Source: DATCLA01 sp036564195 (GTDB lineage: Bacteria > Bacillota > UBA4882 > UBA8346). From it: a stretch of DNA of 7,746 bases. The stretch is from the NCBI GenBank assembly GCA_036564195.1, contig DATCLA010000135.1:1-7746 (forward strand), written 5' to 3'. Below, piece by piece: positions 1-6,852 of the stretch (position 1 is the stretch's first letter; every line of letters begins with the position of its first letter). The notes below the pieces were generated by a model, which worked only from the letters and a program-made list of their open reading frames with translations, was not told the origin of the DNA and made no database searches. Made by a program: the position numbers and the translations under genes.

Positions 1-286
1 GTTTGACTCCATTCAGAAATTTTTCCGCGTTTACCTGTACATCCGCAAAATAACCAGTATCCATAATCGCCTGCAAATCCGCTTGTACCGCGCGGGTATT
101 CAAAGGTTCACCGATCTGGGTGTTGGAAATAGCTCCTAAAATCTTTTCAGCCGGAACTCTAGTGTTACCGCTGACATCAAACATCATTACGGTTGGACTG
201 CTTTCTGCACTTACCGGTAGGGTAAACTGAAAAATATTCAGCACTAAAATCAAAGTCACCCATATAATCACTCGATAATGCTGCAA
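1..286 (-). CDS. bamA: BamA/Omp85-family outer-membrane assembly protein, N-terminal part (gene runs off the left edge)
   Basis: Reading the minus strand from a TTG at 286 gives 95 open codons to the window edge. Residues 1-27 form a signal peptide: MQHYR, a hydrophobic stretch (about 6-23), then cleavage after PVSA. Residues from about 32 look like a first POTRA domain: VMMFDVSGNTRVPAEKIL, then IGEPLN, then DLQAIMDTGYFADVQV. This matches the family pattern of a strand containing V.GN.rvp, an 'il..i....G..l' helix region, and 'dl..i...GyF.dv.v'. Proteins of this family sit in the outer membrane and fold or insert beta-barrel proteins, with POTRA domains in the periplasm. The start follows an AAGGGGG ribosome binding site by 7 nt; an in-frame TTG at 289 is also possible, and an in-frame TAA at 301-299 blocks any earlier start. 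It lies 22 bp after the upstream gene and is almost certainly co-transcribed with it. The barrel domain is not visible, so TamA or another Omp85 member remains possible. Confidence 0.82.
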   Translation of the reverse strand, partial: MQHYRVIIWVTLILVLNIFQFTLPVSAESSPTVMMFDVSGNTRVPAEKILGAISNTQIGEPLNTRAVQADLQAIMDTGYFADVQVNAEKFLNGVK

Positions 287-293
287 CAAATAT

Positions 294-300
294 CCCCCTT
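294..300 (-). promoter_or_regulatory. Ribosome binding site of the bamA-like gene
   Basis: The minus strand reads AAGGGGG here, 7 nt before the TTG codon at 286-284. It decides in favour of this TTG over the adjacent in-frame TTG at 289-287, which would leave only 4 nt of spacing. Confidence 0.65.
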
Positions 301-308
301 AAATAAAT

Positions 309-1115
309 TTATTTTCCATTTCTTAAGCTATAAAAAGCTTCTTTGGTTAACGCTTCCTCATCAATGACCAGCGTAATCTTTACCGGTTTGGAATGGGCTA
401 AATTACCGTCCCGGTTATTCCCACTCCGATTACTCTCTAAAACGGTCACGGGTTCAACCGCTTCCCGGATTACCGGTTTAGTGGTATTGACCGGGACTGT
501 TTTGGTAAAGGCATTATTAAGCGTTACCCTATCATTGGGAGCAGGCTGGTTAACCGCTACTGGTTTTTTCTCTGCTATGCTTACCTCTGTTTTTACAATT
601 TTAACCGGAGATTTCACTAACGAAACGTCCCTTGCTTTAACTTGCACTGTTTCATCCGTAGCAGGTTCTGGGACGGGGTTGGGTTTAACCGTATCTACTG
701 ATGTTTCAGGCAATTTCGTAACTTTAACCGCCACCGGCTGCTCAGGGCCAGGCTTAACTTTAGCGGAGTTAATAATATCAGTACCGTTTTTAGCAGTTAA
801 GACTGCTGGTCCGGGATTATTGTTGCCCTTGATTCCAAAATACAGTGCAGTCCCTAAACCCAGTAAAAATACTATTGAAGCTGCTACAGCCGGGAGAAAA
901 GGACGCGGCCATTTATGGGAACAAGCTTGCTCCTTTTTTATAACGTTTTGACTTCGGCTAAGTTCCCAGGCATATTTCACTTCGGCTTGAGCCAGGTTTA
1001 AATTCAATTCGCCACGAACCTGGTTACTGTGAAGATATTCGGTTTTGGCCTCATCCAACCAATTTTTGGCGTCATCAATGTGCGCTAATACTTTTTGGGA
1101 ATCAAAGGTATTCAT
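309..1115 (-). CDS. Single-pass membrane protein with cytoplasmic helical domain and Pro/Val/Lys-rich periplasmic tail; putative anti-sigma factor
   Basis: This 268-residue protein belongs to no family I can name. Residues 1-60 are predicted helical and charged, with a hairpin-like pattern: VLAHIDDAKNWLDEAKTEY, a short turn, then GELNLNLAQAEVKYAWELSR. One hydrophobic segment (about 73-95, FLPAVAASIVFLLGLGTALY) is preceded by K/R residues, suggesting a cytoplasmic N-terminus. Residues 96-245 are low complexity, rich in Pro, Val, Lys and Thr with repeated K-P-V type motifs, presumably an extended periplasmic region. A short, more ordered tail, KPVKITLVIDEEALTKEAFY, closes the protein. The gene sits directly downstream of a sigma-factor gene and 22 bp upstream of the bamA-like gene. 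A small cytoplasmic domain, one TM helix and an extracytoplasmic region next to a sigma gene is the usual anti-sigma layout, so I infer that role. It has no visible zinc-binding ZAS motif (HxxxCxxC). A TonB-like or periplasm-spanning tether is an alternative. The ATG start has a very strong ribosome binding site. Confidence 0.85.
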   Translation of the reverse strand: MNTFDSQKVLAHIDDAKNWLDEAKTEYLHSNQVRGELNLNLAQAEVKYAWELSRSQNVIKKEQACSHKWPRPFLPAVAASIVFLLGLGTALYFGIKGNNNPGPAVLTAKNGTDIINSAKVKPGPEQPVAVKVTKLPETSVDTVKPNPVPEPATDETVQVKARDVSLVKSPVKIVKTEVSIAEKKPVAVNQPAPNDRVTLNNAFTKTVPVNTTKPVIREAVEPVTVLESNRSGNNRDGNLAHSKPVKITLVIDEEALTKEAFYSLRNGK

Positions 1116-1122
1116 TATAAAG

Positions 1123-1130
1123 CCACCTTT
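1123..1130 (-). promoter_or_regulatory. Ribosome binding site of the putative anti-sigma gene
   Basis: The minus strand reads AAAGGTGG, close to the ideal anti-16S complement, 7 nt before the ATG at 1115. This supports the chosen start and suggests strong translation. Confidence 0.7.
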
Positions 1131-1149
1131 ATAAATCTATTTATCAATA

Positions 1150-1182
1150 ATAATATCGGTTGTTTCCTTCAATCTGTGTCAA
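1150..1182 (-). promoter_or_regulatory. Candidate promoter for the putative anti-sigma gene (and bamA)
   Basis: On the minus strand a perfect TTGACA -35 box lies at 1182-1177. The possible -10 boxes are poor or badly spaced: GATATT at 1157-1152 (19-nt spacer) and TATTAT at 1155-1150 (21-nt spacer). It lies 35-67 bp upstream of the ATG, inside the 193-bp AT-rich gap between the sigma gene and the membrane-protein gene. A housekeeping promoter here would let the lower half of the cluster be transcribed independently of tamB and the sigma gene. Confidence is low because of the -10 mismatch. Confidence 0.3.
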
Positions 1183-1308
1183 TCCATTTATGACGATTAA
1201 ATAAAATTAGATTATCAAAACTTTCGATTGCTTTAATTTAAAGGCTATTTTAACACCTTTGCAAATATCAGTTTATGACTAACATTTTTATTAATAATCG
1301 ATCACCAG

Positions 1309-1953
1309 CTAACGCCCTGATTTAATTTCCGCACGTAACTTGGTTAACATCCCGCGTAACCTTTGTAAAGCCTTTTTTTGTAACTTATAAATATAAGAAA
1401 TACTGACATTCATTTCTTGTGCCGATGCTGCCGGCTCCTTGTCCAATAAATAGAGATCACAGATAACTTTCTGCTCTTTAGGGTTTAAACGTGAAATCGC
1501 TTGATTTACCTCGTGGTTAAGAAGTTTTACCGTCACTTCTTCTTCGACATTAACCTTTTGGTCCGCAATCTCAGCTAATATATTTTGAAAATCATCCTGG
1601 TTGACCGCGACCTCCACTAATTCCCTGTAAGAACGCTGCCGCTTTAAAAAATCAATCATTCTCCCCCGAATCCGGTGCTGAGCATAAGTACTAAACTTTA
1701 CCCCTTGCTCCGGGACAAAGTTTTCAACTGCTTCAATCAAACCGACCGTCCCCTCTTGGATTAAATCAAAAAAGAGAGCTTCCTGCCTGGTAATACGAGA
1801 GGCAATCTTAAATACTAACGGTTGATAAGATTCGATCAATTGATGCCTGGCAGCACGCACCCCCAGGTTTTTAAAGTCCTTCCATAGCTGGACTTCTTCC
1901 TCAGGGTCCAACAGACGGATTTTCGATAACTCATTAAAATAATGTTGAAACAA
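1309..1953 (-). CDS. Sigma-70-family RNA polymerase sigma factor, short form
   Basis: A 214-residue alternative sigma factor that would direct RNA polymerase to a specific promoter set. Residues 2-30 (FQHYFNELSKIRLLDPEEE) look like region 1.2. Residues 35-107 form region 2: LIESYQPLVFKIA (2.1), FFDLIQEGTVGLIEAVENF (2.2, core-binding) and GVKFSTYAQHRIRGRMIDFL (2.3-2.4, melting and -10 recognition). Residues 148-203 form region 4, with LNPKEQKVICDLYLL followed by the -35-binding helix-turn-helix AQEMNVSISYIYKLQKKALQRL. The linker at about 108-147 is acidic and too short and divergent for a normal region 3. Region 2 resembles group 3 (flagellar/sporulation/general-stress) sigma factors rather than ECF factors, although the size is ECF-like. 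The TTG start is set by an AAGGTG ribosome binding site and an in-frame TAA at 1977-1975; a CTG at 1974 is less likely. Upstream is a tamB-like gene, downstream a membrane protein likely to be its antagonist. The target regulon is unknown; envelope genes are inferred from context. Confidence 0.92.
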   Translation of the reverse strand: MFQHYFNELSKIRLLDPEEEVQLWKDFKNLGVRAARHQLIESYQPLVFKIASRITRQEALFFDLIQEGTVGLIEAVENFVPEQGVKFSTYAQHRIRGRMIDFLKRQRSYRELVEVAVNQDDFQNILAEIADQKVNVEEEVTVKLLNHEVNQAISRLNPKEQKVICDLYLLDKEPAASAQEMNVSISYIYKLQKKALQRLRGMLTKLRAEIKSGR

Positions 1954-1958
1954 CCGGA

Positions 1959-1967
1959 CACCTTCCC
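1959..1967 (-). promoter_or_regulatory. Ribosome binding site of the sigma-factor gene
   Basis: The minus strand reads GGGAAGGTG, ending 5 nt before the TTG at 1953. The GTG within it is out of frame with the sigma gene, so it does not act as this gene's start. This site supports the TTG initiation. Confidence 0.6.
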
Positions 1968-1978
1968 GGCGCAGTTAA

Positions 1979-2014
1979 TTTTGTAAACAGGTCTGGTTTA
2001 CGTTGTTTACAAAA
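1979..2014. repeat. Perfect 11-bp inverted repeat upstream of the sigma gene, possible operator or 5'-UTR hairpin
   Basis: The arms TTTTGTAAACA (1979-1989) and TGTTTACAAAA (2004-2014) are exact reverse complements separated by 14 nt. The loop holds another GTTTAC (1996-2001), a direct repeat of the one at 2005-2010. A further GTTTAC lies at 2113-2118. The element ends 25 bp upstream of the sigma start codon. The arms are AT-rich and are not followed by a clean T tract on the minus strand after a GC stem, so it does not look like an intrinsic terminator. A regulator-binding site is the better reading. Confidence 0.6.
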
Positions 2015-2022
2015 ATTACCAG

Positions 2023-2044
2023 TTAAAATAGAATACTATTTTAA
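2023..2044. repeat. Perfect 9-bp inverted repeat with 4-nt loop between tamB and the sigma gene
   Basis: TTAAAATAG (2023-2031) and CTATTTTAA (2036-2044) are exact reverse complements around AATA. It lies 70-91 bp upstream of the sigma start. The sequence is nearly all A/T, so its folding strength is modest, and chance formation in AT-rich DNA cannot be excluded. It could be a second operator or part of a promoter region. Confidence 0.45.
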
Positions 2045-2066
2045 TTCTACTTCTCCTTTATTCCGG

Positions 2067-2097
2067 ATTATCCTGCAAATTACAGATGGTTTTCCAA
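2067..2097 (-). promoter_or_regulatory. Weak candidate promoter for the sigma gene
   Basis: On the minus strand TTGGAA (2097-2092) and GATAAT (2072-2067) resemble -35 and -10 boxes, with a 19-nt spacer that is longer than ideal. It lies upstream of both inverted repeats, so these would fall just downstream of the start site, a position where operators and leader hairpins act. Support is only the partial consensus match and the 177-bp gap. Confidence 0.2.
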
Positions 2098-2130
2098 TAC
2101 ATTTAAGGAGCTGTTTACCTTTTTCGCTGC

Positions 2131-5100
2131 TTAGAATTGGAACGTATAACTTAACTTCCAGGTATATCCTTCCGTAATGGAATAACTGCCGCCGGCCGCC
2201 ATTTTGGGGGTGAGGTAATAATCAAATGCCCATTTGTCTTCCTTATCAGTTTCACTAATAACCGCCCAGGTGTATGAGAGAAATAGCCTGTCGGTAATGT
2301 GATCACCAAAGTTAAGCCGGTATTCATTGCTACGGTAGTCAGTTTCAAGATATAGGTAATCAAAGCCAATCCGGTCCCGAATCTGATACAAGATGTCGCC
2401 AAACAAAGTATCAGTAACCATATTCATATTACCTTCTACGATACTGTCAACGGTCAAAGGCTTTTCCCCCACTAAATCGGACCAATTTAGTAAGGCAAAG
2501 ATCTCCTTCTGCGATAAGGCGGGTTGCGATGACAACATCGGCATGATTTCTGATCCGACTTGCCCCTTAAGCTTTAAAAAAATCTCGGCTTTCGGTGTCA
2601 TTAAACTGGCTTCAATATCAACAAACGGATTAATCCCCTGCGCATAATTGAAAGTTGCTTCACCCCGGTTAACCTTAAAGGTTTGGCTGTAAAAGGTGAC
2701 CACCCCTTGAGTAGCTTTAACTTCACCGCCCAATGCCGGTTCGGCCAGGGTACCTCGGACATTGACCGCACCATTAACCGAAACATCCGCCACGCCAATC
2801 TGACGGAAACGTACCTTTTTCCCTAAAGTAACCATCAGGTCAATCCGAGGGTTCCACTCATTTTTCCCTTTCTTGCCGCCCCCAATGGTTAGTCCGCCCA
2901 TTTTACAATTATAAAGGGTTAGATTACCCATTAACACCGCATCATTAAACTCACCGGCTAATTTCACGCTAAAATCACTAAACCCGTCAAAAAAGAAGTT
3001 TTTAAAATAAACCCGCGAACCTTGGCAATCCAGATTCAGTTTCAACTCTTTGGGATTACTAAATTCTACCTCTCCGGCCAGATCAATCCGTCCGTTATTG
3101 GTATAGCCCACCGCCCGGTTAATAACCGCCCGGTTATGCTTCAGAGTTACGGAAGCAGTAATCGCATCCACCAGAAACGGTAGTTCGGGAAATTCCAGTT
3201 GAACATCGGAAAAAACCAAGTTTCCTGCTATTTCCGGTTTAGTAAGGGTTCCGGTGAAGTTAAGATTACCGTCACAGCTACCTTTGCCCACCAAAAAACC
3301 ATCGGCAACCGTATTGATCAGACTAGCCGGTATACTTTTTAAAGTCATCCGTAAATCAAGTTTGTTTTTCAAGCCCGGCACAGTCGGAAATTTCAAGTTG
3401 TGGCGCAGTTCTTCCGGCCATGGTATAAAGCCGGCCAATTCCAAGTCACCGTTTTTCAGCAACAAATCACCTGAGGCAACTGTAAATCCGGTTTCATTGA
3501 AGTAGCCGTTTAAAGATAAAACCCCAAATTTTTCTTTATTCACCTGCAAATTATCAAAATTCATCTGATACTCGCATTTCAATAAAGACTCGGACCACTC
3601 CAAAACAATCGCGGCGTTGACTGACCCGTCCAGATTAAGTTGGGGATTCTTAATAAACCGGTTAATTGTTTGTAAAGGAAAGTGACTTAAACGGCCTTCT
3701 AATTTTAAGGTTTTATCCTTTTCCCAGACCCCGCTGGCGTAAAAGGAACCTGCCTCATGGATCAGTCCGATTTTTTCCACGAACAATTGATTGCCGGTAT
3801 AAAAAAGCGCCAGTTCACCGTTGACTGGAATTGAGCCGATCTGTGCCGCCGTAATTTCGCCATCCAACCGAATTTTAGGATCATCTAAAGTTCCGGAAAC
3901 CATCATTTTCCCGGAAAAGTTTCCTGACGCAGCCACCTGTTCCAGTTTGGCCAGGTGTAACAGTTCACGAATCTTAAAATTATTCACATCCAAGCCTAAG
4001 TCAAAACGGACCGGTTTGGAAGTGTAAATTTTACCGCTGGCGCTGATGGAGTCATCAACTCCGGTAAGCTCCGTATTGTAAATCTCCAGTTGCGGAGCAG
4101 CCCAACGGATATTAGCTCTTAATAACGGGTAATTGAAATCTCCAAAACTGATCTCCTCCCCCCGCAGCGTCGCAGTTAACACCGGTTGTTCAAAGCTGCC
4201 TTCCAGTTTTCCCTCCAGGTTCAAGCGACCTTTTAAACGGTTACCATTATACTGAATTCTAAATCCTTCGAGATTGGTAATACCGGCGCCAATGTCGATT
4301 TTCAAATTGTCCCGTTCCAGTGCCCCCATTGCGAAAATATGAAAATCCGCACTGTTTAATTCACATTGAGTGATTTGAATCCGGTTCAGATCCCCATGAA
4401 AAACCAATCTGCCTGTATCCATCGGGATACCAGCAACCACAAGCCGGTTTAAATTGATCCTGCCGGAAAAAGACGGCGCCGTTAAAGGGCCTTGAACTAC
4501 CAATTTGGTACTGGCAAAACCTTCGATTTGCGGTTGGGGCTTTGCCGGCAGATAATCCAGCAACCTTTCTAAGTTTAGATTCTCCGAAGCAACCTCGAAC
4601 TCTAACTGTGGGATCCGTTCGGCCAACACCACCCGACCATTGATTTGATAGTTACCGGACGGATTGTTAAGCATCAGGTTAACTATTTGGATTTCTTTAT
4701 TTGATTGTTGGTACTCTAAAATTCCGGTAACCTTACCGATAGATTTGGAATCCCAGGCTAAATCGGCAAACTCCCCTTCCAGCCGTCCGGTTAAGTTGGG
4801 TAAATCCCCCTCCAGTTTCAAGTTTCCGTTGAAAATCCCGTCGACCGGGATCTGCTCCCCAGAGAGCACTTTGCTTAATTTGATGTTCTCTGCATCCAAA
4901 TTGGAGGACAACCGGCCCCGGTTAAGAGTTAAATTCCCAAAAACATGCCCCGACCCGGATTTGAGCAAAATGGTATCAATAGAAAGGTTTCCCTGGTCCC
5001 AACTGTAAACTCCGGATACCTCATCCGCGACCAGATTTTGATATGCCAGTTGTCGTCCTTTAAATACCCCCATCACCGTTCCGGGTTCAAATACTGAATC

Positions 5101-6810
5101 ATATTGCCAAGAACCTTTTAATAAAGCGCTGGCCGTAATGACCGTACCGGTGAGCGTACCGTCGGGAAACTGCTTAACTTCATTAAGGTTTAAGGCTTCA
5201 ATCTTCGCTTTGAGGTCCCAACTGACACTGTTGGCATCGGCTACTACCCGGCCATCCGCGGTCAAACGGCCTGCCCCAACCCTACTTTCCAGGGAAAATA
5301 CTTTCACCCGTGTCGCCATTGGTTCCCAGGTAAAGTTGGTTTTAAGCTGCTGCAGTGAGATGTTGTGAAATTGTAACTGCTCCAGAAAAACCGCACCGCT
5401 AAAGACCGGATTATCCCAAAAACCAGTAAATTTCCCTTCAAAATTGGCCGTCCGGCAAAATTTTAGGTTCGGATCGGCCTGGCGGACCAGAGCGAACTGC
5501 TCCAAAACCACCCCATTGCCGTGTACCTTGAGATCCAGGCGCGGGTTGTAGATATTATAGATATTGCCTTGGGCATGGACCCAAGCTTCATGCCATAAAG
5601 CTTTAAACTTGCTAATTTGAATATTGTTTTTACGAATTAATAGTTTCCCATGGACTTTTGAAAAAACCTCGCCATTAGAAGCTACCCGGGTTTGAGCGAT
5701 GGCAGCTGCTCCATTAAAGACCGGATTGTTGATTAGACCGGTGATATGGAGTTGGAAATTAGCCCGACCGTTGATGACGGTCCTTGGGATCGCCGGGAAC
5801 ATTTCCAACAAATCCTCCAACCGTGCCGACCGAGATTTAACCCGGGCATCGATTGTCTGCTGCAACGGGTCGAGTGTTCCGTCAAGATTTACTTTAGTCT
5901 TTTGGTAATTGATTTCTGAATGCTTAACTTTAATTAATTCTGGGGCAAAGTCGGTCCGGGCGGTAATTATCCGCAGATCGTGACAGAACCGAGGAAACTT
6001 GACAACCGTATTCTCCAAAACCGCCTGTCCCTTTTGAAACCAGAGTTTCTGCTTATTCCAGCCAAAGTCCACTGTGGCCTTGGCGATGCCGGTTTTCAAT
6101 TTAAACGGATAACGCCACGGCGTCAGCAAAATTGCCTTTTGCAACGGTAGATTTACAAAACTCAGCTTACCCTGGCCGGCCAGTTGGTCGGTACGAAACT
6201 TCCCGCTGCTTTTCCAGATAACTGCCTCACCAAAATCGGATTCGCCTTTGAGATTCCAGCCAATCAATGGGTAGTTATGAAAGTCCAGTTCCCCGTCGAC
6301 CTTAGCAAACTGATGTTTACCAAATTTGTAATCATCCAACTGCACCAAACCGTCATCAATCCGTAGCTTCATGTTCATGCTGAGGCGGCGCTTCCCCTTT
6401 CGAAACAAACCGCTGAAATTCCAGGTTCTATTTTTATAGTGCTTCAAATGTAATTGAGGGCGAATCACTTCAAAATCTTCCAAAACCAGCTCCGGATGGC
6501 TCAAATTTCTGAGCGCCGCGGTCCAATTAGTCCGGATGATTAGCCGGTCGGCCCGGAGTAGTAATTGACTGCTTTGTGTTTCCACCAAACCGATCTGCTT
6601 GGCTTCAAACCGTCCGTTCCCTACCCAACGGACATTAGCCACCTCAAAGCGGAACCCCCGCTGTTGAAAATAGTTTTGAAGCTTGGAGCGGACTTGTTTA
6701 GTTAGAAACGGTTCGTTAAGTAATAAAAAAGGCAGATTATATAATAAGACAACAACCAGTAAGACCGCTGTCATCCAAGTCACACTTCTTTTGGATAGGA
6801 CTACTTTCAC
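2131..6810 (-). CDS. tamB: TamB/DUF490-like inner-membrane-anchored translocation and assembly protein
   Basis: A 1559-residue protein, longer than E. coli TamB (about 1260). Residues 12-32 form one uncleaved hydrophobic anchor near the N-terminus; the rest is beta-rich with no other membrane segment, as expected for a periplasm-spanning hydrophobic-groove protein. Residues 50-130 resemble the AsmA-like start. A spaced motif G-x-L/F-x-x-P-x-x-x-G recurs: GLINNPVFNG 358, GFWDNPVFSG 463, GPLTAPSFSG 774, GTLTKPEIAG 1187 and GTLAEPALGG 1353, with diverged copies at 871 and 973. The C-terminal TamB domain covers about 1230-1559, including LSSQPALSQKEIFALLNW (1426-1443), DHITDRLFLSYTW and a terminal aromatic strand ending YTFQF. 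TamB-family proteins work with Omp85 proteins in outer-membrane protein export and are linked to phospholipid transport to the outer membrane. The GTG start follows AAGGGAGG by 7 nt, and an in-frame TAA two codons upstream excludes an earlier start. It is 42 bp after the S55-peptidase-like gene, so co-transcription is likely. Confidence 0.9.
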   Translation of the reverse strand: MKVVLSKRSVTWMTAVLLVVVLLYNLPFLLLNEPFLTKQVRSKLQNYFQQRGFRFEVANVRWVGNGRFEAKQIGLVETQSSQLLLRADRLIIRTNWTAALRNLSHPELVLEDFEVIRPQLHLKHYKNRTWNFSGLFRKGKRRLSMNMKLRIDDGLVQLDDYKFGKHQFAKVDGELDFHNYPLIGWNLKGESDFGEAVIWKSSGKFRTDQLAGQGKLSFVNLPLQKAILLTPWRYPFKLKTGIAKATVDFGWNKQKLWFQKGQAVLENTVVKFPRFCHDLRIITARTDFAPELIKVKHSEINYQKTKVNLDGTLDPLQQTIDARVKSRSARLEDLLEMFPAIPRTVINGRANFQLHITGLINNPVFNGAAAIAQTRVASNGEVFSKVHGKLLIRKNNIQISKFKALWHEAWVHAQGNIYNIYNPRLDLKVHGNGVVLEQFALVRQADPNLKFCRTANFEGKFTGFWDNPVFSGAVFLEQLQFHNISLQQLKTNFTWEPMATRVKVFSLESRVGAGRLTADGRVVADANSVSWDLKAKIEALNLNEVKQFPDGTLTGTVITASALLKGSWQYDSVFEPGTVMGVFKGRQLAYQNLVADEVSGVYSWDQGNLSIDTILLKSGSGHVFGNLTLNRGRLSSNLDAENIKLSKVLSGEQIPVDGIFNGNLKLEGDLPNLTGRLEGEFADLAWDSKSIGKVTGILEYQQSNKEIQIVNLMLNNPSGNYQINGRVVLAERIPQLEFEVASENLNLERLLDYLPAKPQPQIEGFASTKLVVQGPLTAPSFSGRINLNRLVVAGIPMDTGRLVFHGDLNRIQITQCELNSADFHIFAMGALERDNLKIDIGAGITNLEGFRIQYNGNRLKGRLNLEGKLEGSFEQPVLTATLRGEEISFGDFNYPLLRANIRWAAPQLEIYNTELTGVDDSISASGKIYTSKPVRFDLGLDVNNFKIRELLHLAKLEQVAASGNFSGKMMVSGTLDDPKIRLDGEITAAQIGSIPVNGELALFYTGNQLFVEKIGLIHEAGSFYASGVWEKDKTLKLEGRLSHFPLQTINRFIKNPQLNLDGSVNAAIVLEWSESLLKCEYQMNFDNLQVNKEKFGVLSLNGYFNETGFTVASGDLLLKNGDLELAGFIPWPEELRHNLKFPTVPGLKNKLDLRMTLKSIPASLINTVADGFLVGKGSCDGNLNFTGTLTKPEIAGNLVFSDVQLEFPELPFLVDAITASVTLKHNRAVINRAVGYTNNGRIDLAGEVEFSNPKELKLNLDCQGSRVYFKNFFFDGFSDFSVKLAGEFNDAVLMGNLTLYNCKMGGLTIGGGKKGKNEWNPRIDLMVTLGKKVRFRQIGVADVSVNGAVNVRGTLAEPALGGEVKATQGVVTFYSQTFKVNRGEATFNYAQGINPFVDIEASLMTPKAEIFLKLKGQVGSEIMPMLSSQPALSQKEIFALLNWSDLVGEKPLTVDSIVEGNMNMVTDTLFGDILYQIRDRIGFDYLYLETDYRSNEYRLNFGDHITDRLFLSYTWAVISETDKEDKWAFDYYLTPKMAAGGSYSITEGYTWKLSYTFQF

Positions 6811-6817
6811 ATTTTAG

Positions 6818-6825
6818 CCTCCCTT
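6818..6825 (-). promoter_or_regulatory. Ribosome binding site of the tamB-like gene
   Basis: The minus strand reads AAGGGAGG, 7 nt before the GTG at 6810. The overlapping ATG at 6812-6810 runs straight into TGA, so GTG is the real start. Confidence 0.7.
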
Positions 6826-6852
6826 GAAAAAGATAATCATCAATGGACGGAG

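Noticed and set aside
343..951. A 202-codon open frame on the plus strand opposite the membrane-protein gene
   Set aside because: It is antisense to a gene with a clear TM architecture and strong ribosome binding site. Its composition (V, T, L, S, G-rich) mirrors the low-complexity codons of the opposite strand, and no family motif is visible.
1959..1961. GTG as alternative start of the sigma gene
   Set aside because: It is out of frame with the sigma reading frame and sits inside the ribosome binding site.
1979..2014. Intrinsic terminator after tamB
   Set aside because: The stem is AT-rich with a 14-nt loop and lies far (117 bp or more) beyond the tamB stop, close to the sigma start. No GC stem plus T-run is present.
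2045..2066. Small unlisted gene after the AAAGGAG at about 2054-2060 on the minus strand
   Set aside because: No ATG, GTG or TTG occurs at a suitable distance after this purine-rich site, so no translation start is supported.
2151..2798. Short open frames on both strands within the 3' part of the tamB-like gene
   Set aside because: They overlap the conserved C-terminal TamB domain, show no recognisable motif and no convincing ribosome binding site.
3254..6366. Several plus-strand open frames of 60-114 codons inside the tamB-like gene
   Set aside because: They are shadows of a continuous 1559-codon gene whose protein has an anchor, repeated motifs and a family-typical C-terminus.
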